Of a stretch of 64,000 nt of DNA, positions 35,255 to 46,400 are shown piece by piece (position 1 is the first letter of the stretch; every line of letters begins with the position of its first letter). A model generated the notes under the pieces. The model was given only the letters and a program-made list of their open reading frames with translations, did no database searches and was not told where the DNA came from. The stretch is from Halicephalobus mephisto (taxonomy: Eukaryota; Nematoda; Chromadorea; Rhabditida; Panagrolaimidae), in the NCBI GenBank assembly GCA_009193035.1, contig SWDT01000290.1:38460-102459 (forward strand). The letters run 5' to 3'. Position numbers and translations under genes: made by a program.

Positions 35255-36417
35255 ATGTTTAACGAGTCTGAAATCCCCTTTGAAAGCCTCTACCATCCAG
35301 AATTGATTGCTTTCTACAAGGTATTCTGGGACGTCTCTCTTGTCTACACTACAGTATGCTTCTTCTCTATGTTATTCTTGGTTATTACGCAATCAGGTAG
35401 CGATATGGGAGTCTACAAGTGGTACTTGGTACATCAACTGCTTTGGAGCTTTGGTTTTGAACTCCATTTGTCCATATGGAAGCCGGTCACCCTCTGGCCG
35501 TTCCTCATGGCCTACAGTGCCGGTTGGTGGAGTACGGTAACTGGTAAGTTCAGAACAAAGAGACGCAAATCAAAGGAGATTCAGGTGATACGGCCTATCT
35601 CCCACTGGTGATCCAAAACTCGATAATTGCCGGAATGGGGTTCTCAATATACATCTCGGCTTTCCACAGATACATCCAAGTGGCCCCGTTCTCTTGGTTC
35701 TACCGAGTGATATATTGCAACCTCTGGATCAGATTTGGGATTTACATCTTGGTCTTTATTACTTTGCAATGCGTAATAGCCCTTCCGATGTACTTGATGA
35801 AAGTTCCGAAAAAAGTCCTGAGGAAAGCAGTCCTCCGGTTGGCTCCTCAACTGGAGTTCTTCTTCAATAACGAACCGTCCTTGGCCGGATACGACAGGAG
35901 CGTTAACAACACTGCTACTTTTTTCACCTATGGCCTAGTATTGATCCTAGGGATCGTCTCATTATCAATCGTTCTTCTATCCCTGAATTACCTCCGAATG
36001 CTGAGGAAGAACAAGAACCTCCTGTCATCCGGCACTTTGAAACTTCAGGTTAATTAGTTTAATCAGTTAATAGTCAAGTACTGATTTTAGAGAATGCTGT
36101 TCAAAACTTTTTTTGCTCAAGTCTTCCTTGCGTCAGCGCTGTTGATATTACCGATAACCTTGGCACTCATGTTCAGTCTGCTGGGTTATCAATGGGCAGG
36201 CAGCTTCTCCTTGTTCGCCATCATGGTCATGGCGAGTCATACTGTCCTGGAGTACGTCAGCATCATCTACTACATCCGCCCATACCGAACTTTCGTCAAA
36301 AGAGTTGTTTTCCAACTTCTCAAGAAAAATACGAAAAATCCAACGTTTATTGTCGCCCTGAATACAGTAGTCGTGCCAAATAACTGTCCTAGACAAGAGT
36401 TAAATTTTTTAAAATAA
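35255..36417 (+). CDS. serpentine chemoreceptor, Srh/Sri type
   Basis: Three exons (35255-35543, 35585-36048, 36091-36417) join in phase to 359 residues. Helix 2-3 motifs MGVYKWYLVHQLLW and KPVTLWPFLMAYSAG match the class I/H consensus (YKWyLl..Q and P.pL.P..aGy.aG). AFHRYIQVAP follows helix 3. Before helix 6, SSGTLKLQRMLFKTFFAQ fits the class pattern S..T.klQ..l...l..Q. Seven hydrophobic segments can be placed. Probably a chemosensory receptor of ciliated neurons (family knowledge). Class I seems a better fit than class H because of the P-V-T-L-W-P motif, but this is a judgement by eye. No lesions seen. Confidence 0.8.
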
Positions 36418-37139
36418 ACAAGTCTACACCTGCCTAATAAACATGTTCCAAAGATTATAGTTCGCGAAAAACAAGCAAAAGCCACCTTGTCTGGAAATGT
36501 GAAGGATTCCATTGCTAAACCAGACAATCAATAATTGCCGTTGTGATTTGTTGAGCTCTAAGGGCATCTGTCCACTGTACTTTGGTGTTGCATCCAATCG
36601 ACTGGACCCACCTTTGTGTGTTCATTTCTCTTTTTCTAATTTGTCTATTTGTTGATTGTTTTAGCGATGGAATTGGATTGCGCTCTTGGACCTCGAGTTG
36701 TTTTCCCTACATATGATTCTTATTTACTTTCTCGTGTTTTGCGACCGACTGGTTTTGAAACGTGACCTGCTGATATAAAAATATGCCGTGAATGGGGTTA
36801 GATAACCTTATGGTCTTTATTTCAGTGATTCTACCAAGCATCCATCTAGATCAGCCATGTTTTCCTTCATCAAGTTTTTCTCCACTCAATCTAGCAGTGT
36901 CAAAATTGTTTCTCATTCACCTTCAACCATAAGTTCCGATGAACTCCTGAAATCCGACAAATCTTTTCCAAGGTAAGAATTTAACAAGATAATTAATTTA
37001 TTTTTACTTTTAGCTCAACAGAAAATGGATTCTTGTTCAGCGAAGTTCTCGAACTCTTCCACGAATGATTTTTTATTTTTACAATGATCTCCAGTATTGT
37101 TTTCTTTCTATTTGGAATTATTGAATGAAGTTGACCACC
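36418..37139. other. convergent intergenic region
   Basis: Holds 3' ends of the chemoreceptor (plus) and of the zinc-finger gene (minus). A short frame beginning MFSFIKFFSTQ at 36859 runs only 29 codons. Nothing else supported. Confidence 0.45.
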
Positions 37140-39276
37140 TTACGAGTTGCAGTTGTGATTAGCGACCAATTCAGGGGAGGGGAACGACTGGTTGCAGCGG
37201 TCGCAGGGATAAAGTTTGGTGTTTGCTGTGATCTCGACGTAGAGGTTGTTGAAGATGGTTTCCAAATCAGCTCCAATGTTGCCCTTCGCGTTGATGTGGT
37301 CCTTCAGGTGGCATCTGATTCCTCTGAGGGAATATCCTCTGTACCCACAAAGCCGGCAGCTGTAGCATTTGACGACAGAGTGCTGTTGACGAATGTGCTG
37401 ATTCAGTTGGGAAGTCGATGATGGTTGGAAATCGCAATGAGGACAGTTTTCTGGGACCTGGAGTGAACAGGAATGGACATTGATTGCTTAATCAGGAACT
37501 CACCTTGATTGCTAACTGTTTATTTGCTTCCTCCTTTGCTTGTGGACGGAGTCGGCAGTAGAAGTTCTTGTGTCCGGTAAAGGTAGTCTCGTTTGCGAAT
37601 TCGATGCCACAGTCACACTTGAACTTCCGAGAGTTGTCATCTTGGTTTATCAGAATTGGAGTTGGCGGGGGCAAAATAGAGGTTGTTGGGGGCAAAATGG
37701 AGGTTGTTGGAAGTTGACCCGAAAGGAGAGGGTTGATTTGGAGGAGATTGGAGTTGGCGACAACCTTGGAGAGGTTACTCATGAGATCAAGTTTGGAAGG
37801 GTTGAGAGGGAATGGAGCAGTCTTGGGGATTTTCGTTGAGAGATCAAGTGGAGCCGGGTCCTCTAACTTCCTCTTCGAGACGATTGGGGGGTTCGGGGGC
37901 GGGTTGCTGCTGGAGTTGGTTGCACATTCTGTTGCCAAGTTGAGGAAGTAGTCGGGGAGTCCGTTGTCGATGTGGATCCTTTCGGGGAGAGTGATGTTCC
38001 TGCAGAGCTGAGGATGGACAAGGAGGTTCGACTGGGCGATGCAGGAGTTTCTCCCGACGATGACTGGAATGACAAATTGGGGAGGCCCAAGAACCTTGAC
38101 GCTGTCTTCGTCGTGGACAGCAACAGGCAAGAGGATCGGGGCACTCAGCTTCGCGGAGAGATCAAGGGAGATCTTGGAAGTGTCGACTTTCGGGAGACCT
38201 TTGGATCCGTTTCTCTGACTGTCCTCGTTTCTTGGATCCTCCACAGGAGGACTCTCCTTCCCGAAATTAACGAGACTCGGGAGGAGGTTGGCCTGAGACT
38301 TGGAGGTAACACTCATGATGGCACTCGGGGGTTGGATGCACGAGTTGTTGACGTGATTGATCAGGTCTTCGGGAGTTACGAACCGAGCTTGGCATAAGAT
38401 GCAGAAGTATTCTGAAAACAACGGTTTCAATGGCACGATGAGAGGGAGGACCAACTTTTAACTTCCTTTTTCGCCGGTCGCTCTCGGTTCTCGTCCACTT
38501 CCGTTATTATCGGATTGTCATCTTTAGTTTTCTCTTGCATCGCCTGTAGATCGGCAATGGACGTAACTAGCAGGACCACGAGATTTGAGAAACCCTCAAC
38601 AGTATCCAAAGTCAATAGGTAATAGTTTTGGGACTCTGAAAGAGCTCGTTTAATTTCAACATAGAAAGTTTGATGGACACGGAATGAGGAAACCTCTCAG
38701 CAATCGGGAAACTGATCTCGACAACTTTCCTTTTTCTTCTTTTTCGTTGCTTATCTCCGGGCCCAATAGTCGGAGTTTATTTTATCAGCAGAACACCTTG
38801 GCAAAGGCTCCAAATAGCTAACACTGATCTCTATCTAACTTTGATAGTAAGAGATAACGAAAAGTGTCCTCGATGGAAACGAAAAGCAGGGACCGGGTGA
38901 GCTGTCGACTGATAAGATACGAATTGAGATGAAGCACGTGTAGTGGACTCACCTTTATGGATGAGCAAGCTGTTGACTCGGGAGCAATCAGGCACTGACT
39001 GCACCTGCAGGAGAGACGATGAATCTTCCGAAACGAGGAATCGGTGAGTACGGCCGTGTGAGTCATGGATCTGAAACTTTGAGTGGTAAACGAGGTGCAG
39101 CATCTACCTACAGTCAGGGTGGATTCCTCGGAAGAGTCCTCCTGGGTTTCACGGAGCAGAAACGGCCCGAACAAAGTGTCTTTTCCCAGCAATTGACTTT
39201 GAGGCTCTCCGATGTCGGAATTGGAAGGAACCTTGGCCGGCTTCGTCTGCTTGCGGCGCTTGGCGAGATTAGGCAT
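37140..39276 (-). CDS. Friend-of-GATA-like multi zinc-finger corepressor
   Basis: Four minus-strand exons (39112-39276, 38953-39070, 37504-38411, 37140-37457) give 502 residues in phase. Three features point to the FOG/ZFPM family. (1) The N-terminus MPNLAKRRKQTKPAKV contains an RRKQxxP motif like the NuRD-binding tip of FOG and Sall proteins. (2) There are two FOG-type CCHC fingers, CILCQARF...HVNNSC near residue 100 and CDCGIEF...HKNFYC near 385; the HK.FYC ending is typical of GATA-binding FOG fingers. (3) A CtBP-docking PLDLS motif sits near residue 310. C2H2 fingers follow (CPHCDFQ...HIRQQH; CRLCGYRGY...HLKDH), then a last incomplete one (CDRCNQSF...HNC). It probably acts in the nucleus, tethering corepressors to GATA factors. 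Relation to FOG is inference from motifs; BCL11/Sall-type regulators share feature 1 only. Four GATA sites lie directly upstream. Confidence 0.75.
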
Positions 39277-39335
39277 TTCTAGGTGAAATCAAAACGCAGC
39301 GACTCGAAGGAAAAACAAAAACGGCATCTCCGGTT

Positions 39336-39517
39336 CTTATCTGGGCAATCTCTAACCAAGGCCAGGGGCACTTGGCGGCCGGGCCAAACGATAAGCTCCG
39401 GAAACTCGAGGCAACGCTGGAGGCAGCTTATCTGATCAAAGGCAAATGAAAACCCCCGCTGGCGGTTATTCAATCGAGAAAGCTCAGGCATTTGACAGGG
39501 ATTTGGAGACCTTATCT
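39336..39517. promoter_or_regulatory. cluster of four GATAAG sites upstream of the FOG-like gene
   Basis: GATAAG cores occur at 39336-39342 (CTTATCT), 39390-39395 (GATAAG), 39427-39433 (CTTATCT) and 39511-39517 (CTTATCT). That is four in 182 bp starting 60 bp before the ATG of the FOG-like gene. Three are perfect AGATAAG on the minus strand, the coding strand of that gene. By random expectation fewer than 0.3 would be found. More GATAAG cores lie in its second intron (38750, 38911). Confidence 0.6.
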
Positions 39518-39572
39518 CCTCACTCGGGATTTATTTCAATACAGAAAAATAAATGACAACGTTAGCATTACT

Positions 39573-40044
39573 CTACGAAACAGGCTTATTGAGATATTCC
39601 TCAGCACTTCTCAGCATTGTTTCCATTTCTTTAAACTTACTCAACGCCACGCTCTCTTCTAGTGGTGACCATTTCATGCTTTGATGCTCATGAGATAGAG
39701 CAACGTCTTTTAAATCCAAGAACTTGGCAAGCCAGTAAGTCACCGATTTATGACCTTCTTTCGTATCGTAGTACATGACGTGCTTGAAATCCTTGTGTAT
39801 CTGCAGTTTTTCGGCATCGATGCCTGCCTCTTCTTTTGTCTCTCGTAACGCAGCTTGCCACTCGTCCTCGCCAGGATCTACGTGGCCTGATATTTCAACT
39901 TTACTGAAGAAATGGAAAAGAAAGTTTACCTTTTGGAGGCGTCCAGTGGAATGGAGGATAGCTGGCTTGGAGTAGTAGATACTCTATTGTGCCATTTAAT
40001 TGACGATAAATAAGTAGCCCGGCAGCCCTGACTTGAACGGACAT
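39573..40044 (-). CDS. ndx-4: diadenosine tetraphosphate (Ap4A) hydrolase, Nudix family
   Basis: Two exons (39930-40044 and 39573-39886) joined over a 43-nt intron give 142 residues. The start MSVQVRAAGLLIYR and the body ([23 protein letters not shown]) match animal NUDT2 enzymes, which split Ap4A into ATP and AMP asymmetrically in the cytosol. The Nudix box GX5EX7REUXEEXGU is complete: GHVDPGEDEWQAALRETKEEAGI, with the metal-binding REtkEE glutamates present. Downstream, SVTYWLAKF and SHEHQSMKW are family-typical. Length matches C. elegans NDX-4 (about 137). It is divergent from ima-3 with 394 bp between starts. No lesions. Confidence 0.95.
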
Positions 40045-40438
40045 GGAATCTGAAGAAGACTTATCAAACAAGGATTAAATGAAATAACAATCAATAATTA
40101 ACGCAAACAGAATTTCATCTGAAGAGATTAGCGGAAAACCAATTACAAGACATGCCGTGATGATGCTGAGAAAAGATTTGCTAAGTTGAAAAAAGACAAA
40201 GCAGATATTCTTTGAGGAAGTGTACAAGGAATATCGCAGTGCAAAGCAATGACCAGAGCGAGTGATTTCTCCCGACACGAAAACTTATTGCCAGCGCGCG
40301 AAAGCAGGACTTCAACCTCATTTCGTCAAATCGTTTTTGAAATAAGGCGCCTCGTCCGTCCAGTCTCCCTTCCCGCTGTTTCTCGTGTGGTAATATTTTT
40401 GCTTTCAGCTCTTACAATAACTAATAACCGGTATAGAA
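40045..40438. promoter_or_regulatory. divergent promoter of ndx-4 and ima-3
   Basis: 394 bp separate the two start codons. A T-rich acceptor (TTTTTGCTTTCAG, ending about 40410) precedes the ima-3 ATG by about 28 bases and is a likely trans-splice site. I see no clear TATA box. Confidence 0.45.
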
Positions 40439-42156
40439 ATGGCTGACCATATCGATGATCACGCTAAACTTTACAAGAACGTTGCCAAGGGGGAACAGGA
40501 TACATCCCGTCGTCGTCGGACTGAGCAGACTATCGAGCTTCGTCGTCAAAAGCGGGGAAATGCTTTGAACAAACGTCGAAACATTGATCCTACTGCGGAC
40601 TATGAATCTGAATCTACTGACATGGAGAAATGTGAGTTCTTCGGTTTGCACTTTTGTTATATGGGACTTTTAGATGTTCCGCCAAAGTTCAGCTGCACAT
40701 TGCCTCAGGCCAAGGAGTTGTTGCTGAATAACCCTACTCAAGACATTCTTCGAAAGGTTTTTGAACACATTCGACGTTTGTTGTCCCGTGATAAGAATCC
40801 TCCTATTGATGAAGTCGTCAATGAGGGGTTGGTGGTTGCTCTTGTCCAAGCTCTCGGATACCCTGATGAGAAGGTGCAATATGAAGCTGCTTGGGCACTT
40901 ACCAATGTTGTTTCTGGTACTACTCGACATACCCAGGCCGCTGTTGATGCTGGTGCTACTGTTGCTCTGATCAATCTTGCGAGATCCACTACCAACCATG
41001 CCCTCATTGATCAGTGTTTCTGGGCTGTTGCCAATGTATGTCTTTTTCATTCATTTTACTGAGACCTTGTATGCTTCCAGATAATGGGTGACTGTGCTGT
41101 GTTCCGTGACCATGCTATTAGCTGCAATATCATTCCGGTCTTGCGAGAGTTCACTGACAATATTCAATCTGTGAAAGTCACTCTTGCTAGAACTTTGGCT
41201 TGGGTCTGTTCTAATATCTGTCGTCACAAAGATCCGCAGATAAATCACGATCAGATGCGTGCTGTGCTTCCTGCAATTGGAAATTTGCTGACTTATGATG
41301 TTTGTTGATGCGTTTGATTGTTCTTTAGTATTGGTTTTAGGATCAAGAGGTTCGTCAAGATGCTTGTTGGGCGTTGTCGTATCTTACTGACAACGATGAT
41401 GCTGCTTTGGAAATTGTTTTGGATGCAAATCTTCTTAAGAGCGTGAAAGACCTGATTTCTTCCAATGTTGACAAGATGGTGGCTCCCGCTCTCCGTGTCT
41501 TTGGCAACTTTGTTAGTGGTAGTGATCACATTACTCAAGTTATTATCGATACTGGGATTCTCCGCACTGCTATGCCGGCTATTATGGACAAGTCAGGTGT
41601 TGTTCTGAAGGAAGCTTGTTGGATGCTCTCCAATGTTTTGGCCGGTACTGTTCCCCAGATTCAAGCTGTGATCGATGCAGGACTGGTGCCCAAGATTGTG
41701 TTTGCCTTAGAATGCGGTGAATTCAAGGTCAAAGGAGAAGCTGCATATGCTCTGTCTAATTTGGCTCTCAGTGGAACTCAGGAGCAGGTCTACACTCTTG
41801 CTCAAGCTGGTGCATTGACTGCTGTTGCCAAGTTGTTGAATGTTCGTCATGTTGAATTTCTCATCAACTTGTTGACGATCGTCCATGCTCTTTTGAATTC
41901 CATCTCAACTCTGTAAGTTTCTTTTACTTTGTGATTGTTGGAAAGCTGTGTTTGCAGGAAACCTGATGTCCTCGAGGCTTATAAGGACGAATTCGAAGCT
42001 GCTGGTGGTATCGACTTTGTGGAAGAGCTGCAGAATCATGAGAATCAGAAGATCTACGAATTCTGTTACGAAATCATCAACAATTATTTCTTCCAAAATG
42101 ATGACATTGAGAACGACCCGAGTATGGCCATTGAGTCCCCCGTGTTCCGTTTCTAA
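40439..42156 (+). CDS. ima-3: importin alpha (karyopherin alpha)
   Basis: Five exons (40439-40631, 40674-41035, 41081-41299, 41341-41912, 41958-42156) give 514 residues, the size I recall for C. elegans IMA-3. An importin-beta-binding domain with dense arginines (DTSRRRRTEQTIELRRQKR) occupies the first 60 residues. About ten armadillo repeats follow, with the NLS-groove motifs AAWALTNVVSGT, DQCFWAVAN, TLAWVCSNICRHKD, DACWALSYLTD, KEACWMLSNVLAGT and EAAYALSNLAL. These tryptophan-asparagine ladders bind nuclear localisation signals. The C-terminus has the acidic helix for CAS-mediated recycling. The protein carries cargo with importin beta through the nuclear pore; C. elegans ima-3 is the broadly expressed, essential member. 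All small introns and phases fit. Confidence 0.95.
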
Positions 42157-43166
42157 GTCAATCTTGTTAAGTCGTGCATATTTTAACTAGTATTGTTTGA
42201 AATACACATTTTGTAAAATCTTAAACTTTGAAGATTTAGGACGTGAGCAAGTAGGTGGGAACGAGCGACCAACGAGACTCTTGAGTGGGAACGTGCTGGC
42301 GGGGATGGACTTGGTGACTTTTTTGGAAGCTTGTTTGTTTTCTCATTAGAGCCGTGACAGCGAGAATGTTTACCTTCCCGGTTGGCAGTTCACACCTGAA
42401 CCGTCTCATTTGCATTCCCTTGAATTGATTGATGGACCGGTCAGGTGCCAGTTGATTTTGAAAGAAAGACTGGTTGGAGTGCCGCCAACTTCCTTTTTCA
42501 GAAATGGGCGCCAGATGCTCATCTTTTCAATATGTTCGAGTGTTTCTTCGGGGAACTGGAATGACTTAAATCCGGAGGATTGATCGGAACAAAACAAGCA
42601 GAGCGAGGCGAATCACCTCCTGTTCAGAACTCCTTGTTTTTGCTCTGACCTTCGGAATTGCTCAGCAAAGAAAATTGCGGTATCCCTCTTGCTCCGTGTC
42701 AAGAATATCAGTGTGTGTTTTGGTATTTTTTCGGAGAGCCCGTTTCCTTTTAATCTGGTGGGAAAAACTGAAATTTCTTTGAACTGTGCTCTGGCACTAT
42801 CTCCGCACTTATTATTGAAACCACTTGTTGTTGTTCGATGCGAGTTCCGATTTCCATAAATACCTGTGTTTTTGACTAATATTTACTATTGAAGTTTAAT
42901 TTTTGGTGGATGAAAACGACTATAGCAAGTTGTTGCGAGTTTTGCAATTGCCGGTGGCCACTCCCTTTGCGACTGCCGCACGCTTCCTCGGCCATCCTTC
43001 CCTTTTCCGGCGACTCAGTCTATGACGGACATTCTGGAATTGAACTCGAGATTTAGCAGGCTCCTCGAGTAGTGCCGATCTGGTCAGCTGTTCAGGTTCG
43101 GACAATATGTTTTGACAATTTTCGGCAATTTGGAGAAGTTTTTCTTTATCTCTCGATTCACTCTTT
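42157..43166. other. upstream region of the IQGAP gene
   Basis: 3' UTR of ima-3 (poly(A) region near 42200-42230) followed by about 900 bp of likely promoter and 5' leader. No gene supported; minus-strand frames at 42406 and 42920 show no motif. Confidence 0.4.
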
Positions 43167-43491
43167 ATGGTTCTGATGTTACGTCAATTGATTCGTCTTT
43201 GTTTATTTGCAACAGTTTTTTCTTTAAGTCTTGTCGACTGTGCATCGATTTATGGATCAAAGGCTGGAAGGGAACAGTCACAAAAGACAGTCCCATCCAG
43301 GAACAAACAACGCTTCCAGGTTAGCAATCAGCTAGAAAAGATGCTGTTGACATTTATGCTTTTGTTTTTGTCTTTGGAAGCTCTTGATGGACTGATTTGT
43401 CATTGATTTTTACACTGATACGCGTTTTTCCACTTGGCACTCCGTGAGAGTTGGTGAGTCTGGTAACTTTAATTTGCAGGTGACACCATGA
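43167..43491 (+). CDS. spliced upstream reading frame with signal-peptide-like start
   Basis: Exon 43167-43319 (ATG to a CAG|GTTAGC donor) plus 43480-43491 after AATTTGCAG encode 54 residues. The protein begins MVLMLRQLIRLCLFATVFS, a typical secretion signal, followed by a short basic tail (SIYGSKAGREQSQKT) and a three-residue end VTP. Its TGA stop (43489-43491) overlaps the IQGAP ATG (43488-43490) as ATGA. It could be a uORF controlling IQGAP translation, a small secreted peptide sharing the 5' exon, or an alternative N-terminus not in frame with IQGAP. Supported only by the splice sites and hydrophobic pattern. Confidence 0.4.
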
Positions 43492-46400
43492 CGATCGGGT
43501 TGATTGACGCCGTCGATCTTGGCATCCAGTACACTGCCGATGAACTTGATGAAAAGAGACAAAATCGATCGGCCTACGACTACCTCTGCCGTCTTCATGA
43601 AGTCAGAAAGTGAGTGCGTTTCGTGAATGTATCGAGTTCTTGTTCATGATGAGTATTGAGTGCTATTCTCGAATCTAAAGCGATTCACAATTTGAGGGGA
43701 TTACAGCATTAGTTTAAAATTAAATTTGGCTAAGTGCCAGAATCGTCAACTTGAGTCCACTCAATTGCATGTTTCTTTGAGCATTCTTATTTGGCTTTCA
43801 GAGATGGATGGCCAACAATAGACTCGAGGATGCGCGTAATTTCTATTCCTCTCTGATGCTTCCTCAGGCATTTGAAGGATAAAAAGTTTCCAGTAAGTGC
43901 ACTGAGAACGACTAAATTTTCGACAATGCCTAATCCGCTTTGGAGTAAAAAGAACCGATAGTGGTTTTCGTCTTCATGGCAATGCAGATTATAATTCCAG
44001 ATGTTTTTGCTTTGGGAAATAAGGACATGTAATTTGTTTTCAAAGTTACAAGGCCTGATGGTCAGTATTAGAGCCATCAAGATGGCCGCGAATTGTAATT
44101 TAGAGAACTATGAGGTTTGACATTGAAATGAGATTCCCTCTGTTGCCGAAAAGGCTCTGAACCAAAGTTTGGTCAACCGTAAAATTAAAAGCCCACAACT
44201 AAATGGATATTGGGAAATTGCAAGTAAAATGAATTAAATTTTAGTTGGCTCGTAGCTTACCTGGGGGAGGATCAGATTCCACTGGCGATAGACTTGGAAG
44301 ACAACCTCAGAAGCGGAGTACTTCTCGCTCGTCTTGCCAATGCCTTTTGTCCAGAGTACGTGCCGATCGAAAAGATCTTTGATTTAAAGCAGGTTTGTTC
44401 GTTTACGTAAATGGTCGATTTTGCGTCATCTTTGTTTCTTTACCACTTTGAACAACGCAAATGTCTACAATTTGCGCAACAGATTTCATTTGCGAAAAAG
44501 CTCCAATAAGCTATTTTCTAAACAGTGAGGAACGCCTTGGTCAACTTGATCGACCACAAAGAAGATTGAGGGTGTTTCACGCCTAAGAAGCTTTCTGATT
44601 TCCAAATAAGGGACGAAAAAAGTTTGTAAATAAGTTGTGTGCTGATGGACTCGGACTAAAGAATGAGTCAACTGGGTTGTATCGGCTAGTCCTTTGATTT
44701 TTTATTTTGAATTTTACGTTTATGGCTGTTAGGAGAAGCATCGGAAAATTAATAGTTATATAGACAAATGAAAGCACTTGCAGGAAAAATTCAATGATGC
44801 AGGTACTGTTTACCGTCATACAGACAACATTATGAATTGGAGAAGAGCGATGCTCCATATCAATTTTCCCGAGATTATCATTCCAGAAACTGTTGACATT
44901 TACGAAGGTAGAAACATCAGGACCATTTTTTGTCTTTATGCCTTGGCCATTCACCTCTTCCGCTTAAGGATGGCCCCTGCCATCAAAAACGAGGCTGGAA
45001 ATCTGAAGTTCACCGAAGAGGAAATGGAGAAAGTCAAAGAGAGGCTTCAAGCTGAAGGAGTTAGTATCTCCTTCGGCGACGTTGGATTACTCTTATCTAA
45101 AGGAAGGAGAACTGTTACAAATCAAGACATTTTGGCTCAAATCAGTTCTGCGATTGCTAATAATGACGTGGAAGGCTTATTGAAGGCGTTGAAAAGCACG
45201 GAAGCCGGGTTCATTTTCGTTGAGTCCAAGTTGGCAGAAAAGTATCTGGAGGCTTTAAAAGAAGTCCTAAATGATGAACTGACTGCCAGCCGAATCCAAG
45301 CAACGATTCAGCTTGTTAATGAAGAAGATGCTTTGAATAGATTGGAGCACTATCTGTTAAGTCCTGAAGATCCGGATTATTCGGAACTCTCACAAATTTT
45401 GGCCGATTTGGATTCAGAAAAAATCATCCAAGCTGCTCTTCCGTTCTATGATGACTTCCTAAGGGAGAGACGACGAGGTCAAGCGGAGCCTCTTCGGCTA
45501 GAACAAGTCCACGATGTCATCAACATCTGTAATGCTTGTCTACAAGTCCGGATTAGTGCAGAACAGGGTAATGCAGAAGACGTCTACAACTCTCTGAGAG
45601 ACCCTGTCTTGTCCTTGGAAGATGCTTTGAAGGAAGCTTACAAGTGGGAATACTTTCAATCCTTGTCCGCTATTTGTCAGGAAACTCAGACGAAACATGG
45701 GTTGGTGTTCACTATTCGAGAGCTCGCAAAGATTGTCGGACATATTAACAACCTATCTCCAGATGACATAGCCCTATCTAATCTGAGGAAAGCAGTTTCT
45801 GACAATAATGTCGAAGAGTTGAAAAAGTATCTGCATGAGTTGAACATTCATAACTCTAAGTTTATTATCCCTTATTTAAAAGAATTCAAAAAGCATCCAC
45901 CACAAACCAAGGGAGAGGTCATCGATGTGATTAGTAAAATTAACAGAGAAATTGAACAAGCCATTTCAAATGGGCATGCAGGTAAGAATTTGAATTTATT
46001 TCAAGAAAATAATTTAAAATTATTCAGTTATTAAGTTGAACAATGCCCTGGTAAATGACAAGGAACAAGAAACAAAAGAGATTCTCTCGAATTCTCATTG
46101 GAAAAACGAAGGAATAATCAAGCAAGAAGTGCTCAATTGGTATTATCCGAGCCTTAAATCCGATCTGGATGAAAAACGGAACACATTGGATATTTCAGAG
46201 GGTGACAAACAAGCTTTTCAAGTAGTTGAAAAATACGACGAACCAGATAAAGAACTCATTGTAGATGTAAGTGACCAATCTGGAGCAATCAATGTCCATT
46301 TCGAAAAATCCGACAAAGCACAACAGTGGCCATTAACTGGAGAAGAAATTAAGGTTAGATGAAGTTAACAAGAATGGAATATTAATTAGTTAATTTTCAG

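Noticed and set aside
36859..36945. Short ORF starting MFSFIKFFSTQ followed by GTAAG at 36973
   Set aside because: The frame stops after 29 codons, before the apparent donor, so no coherent spliced peptide results.
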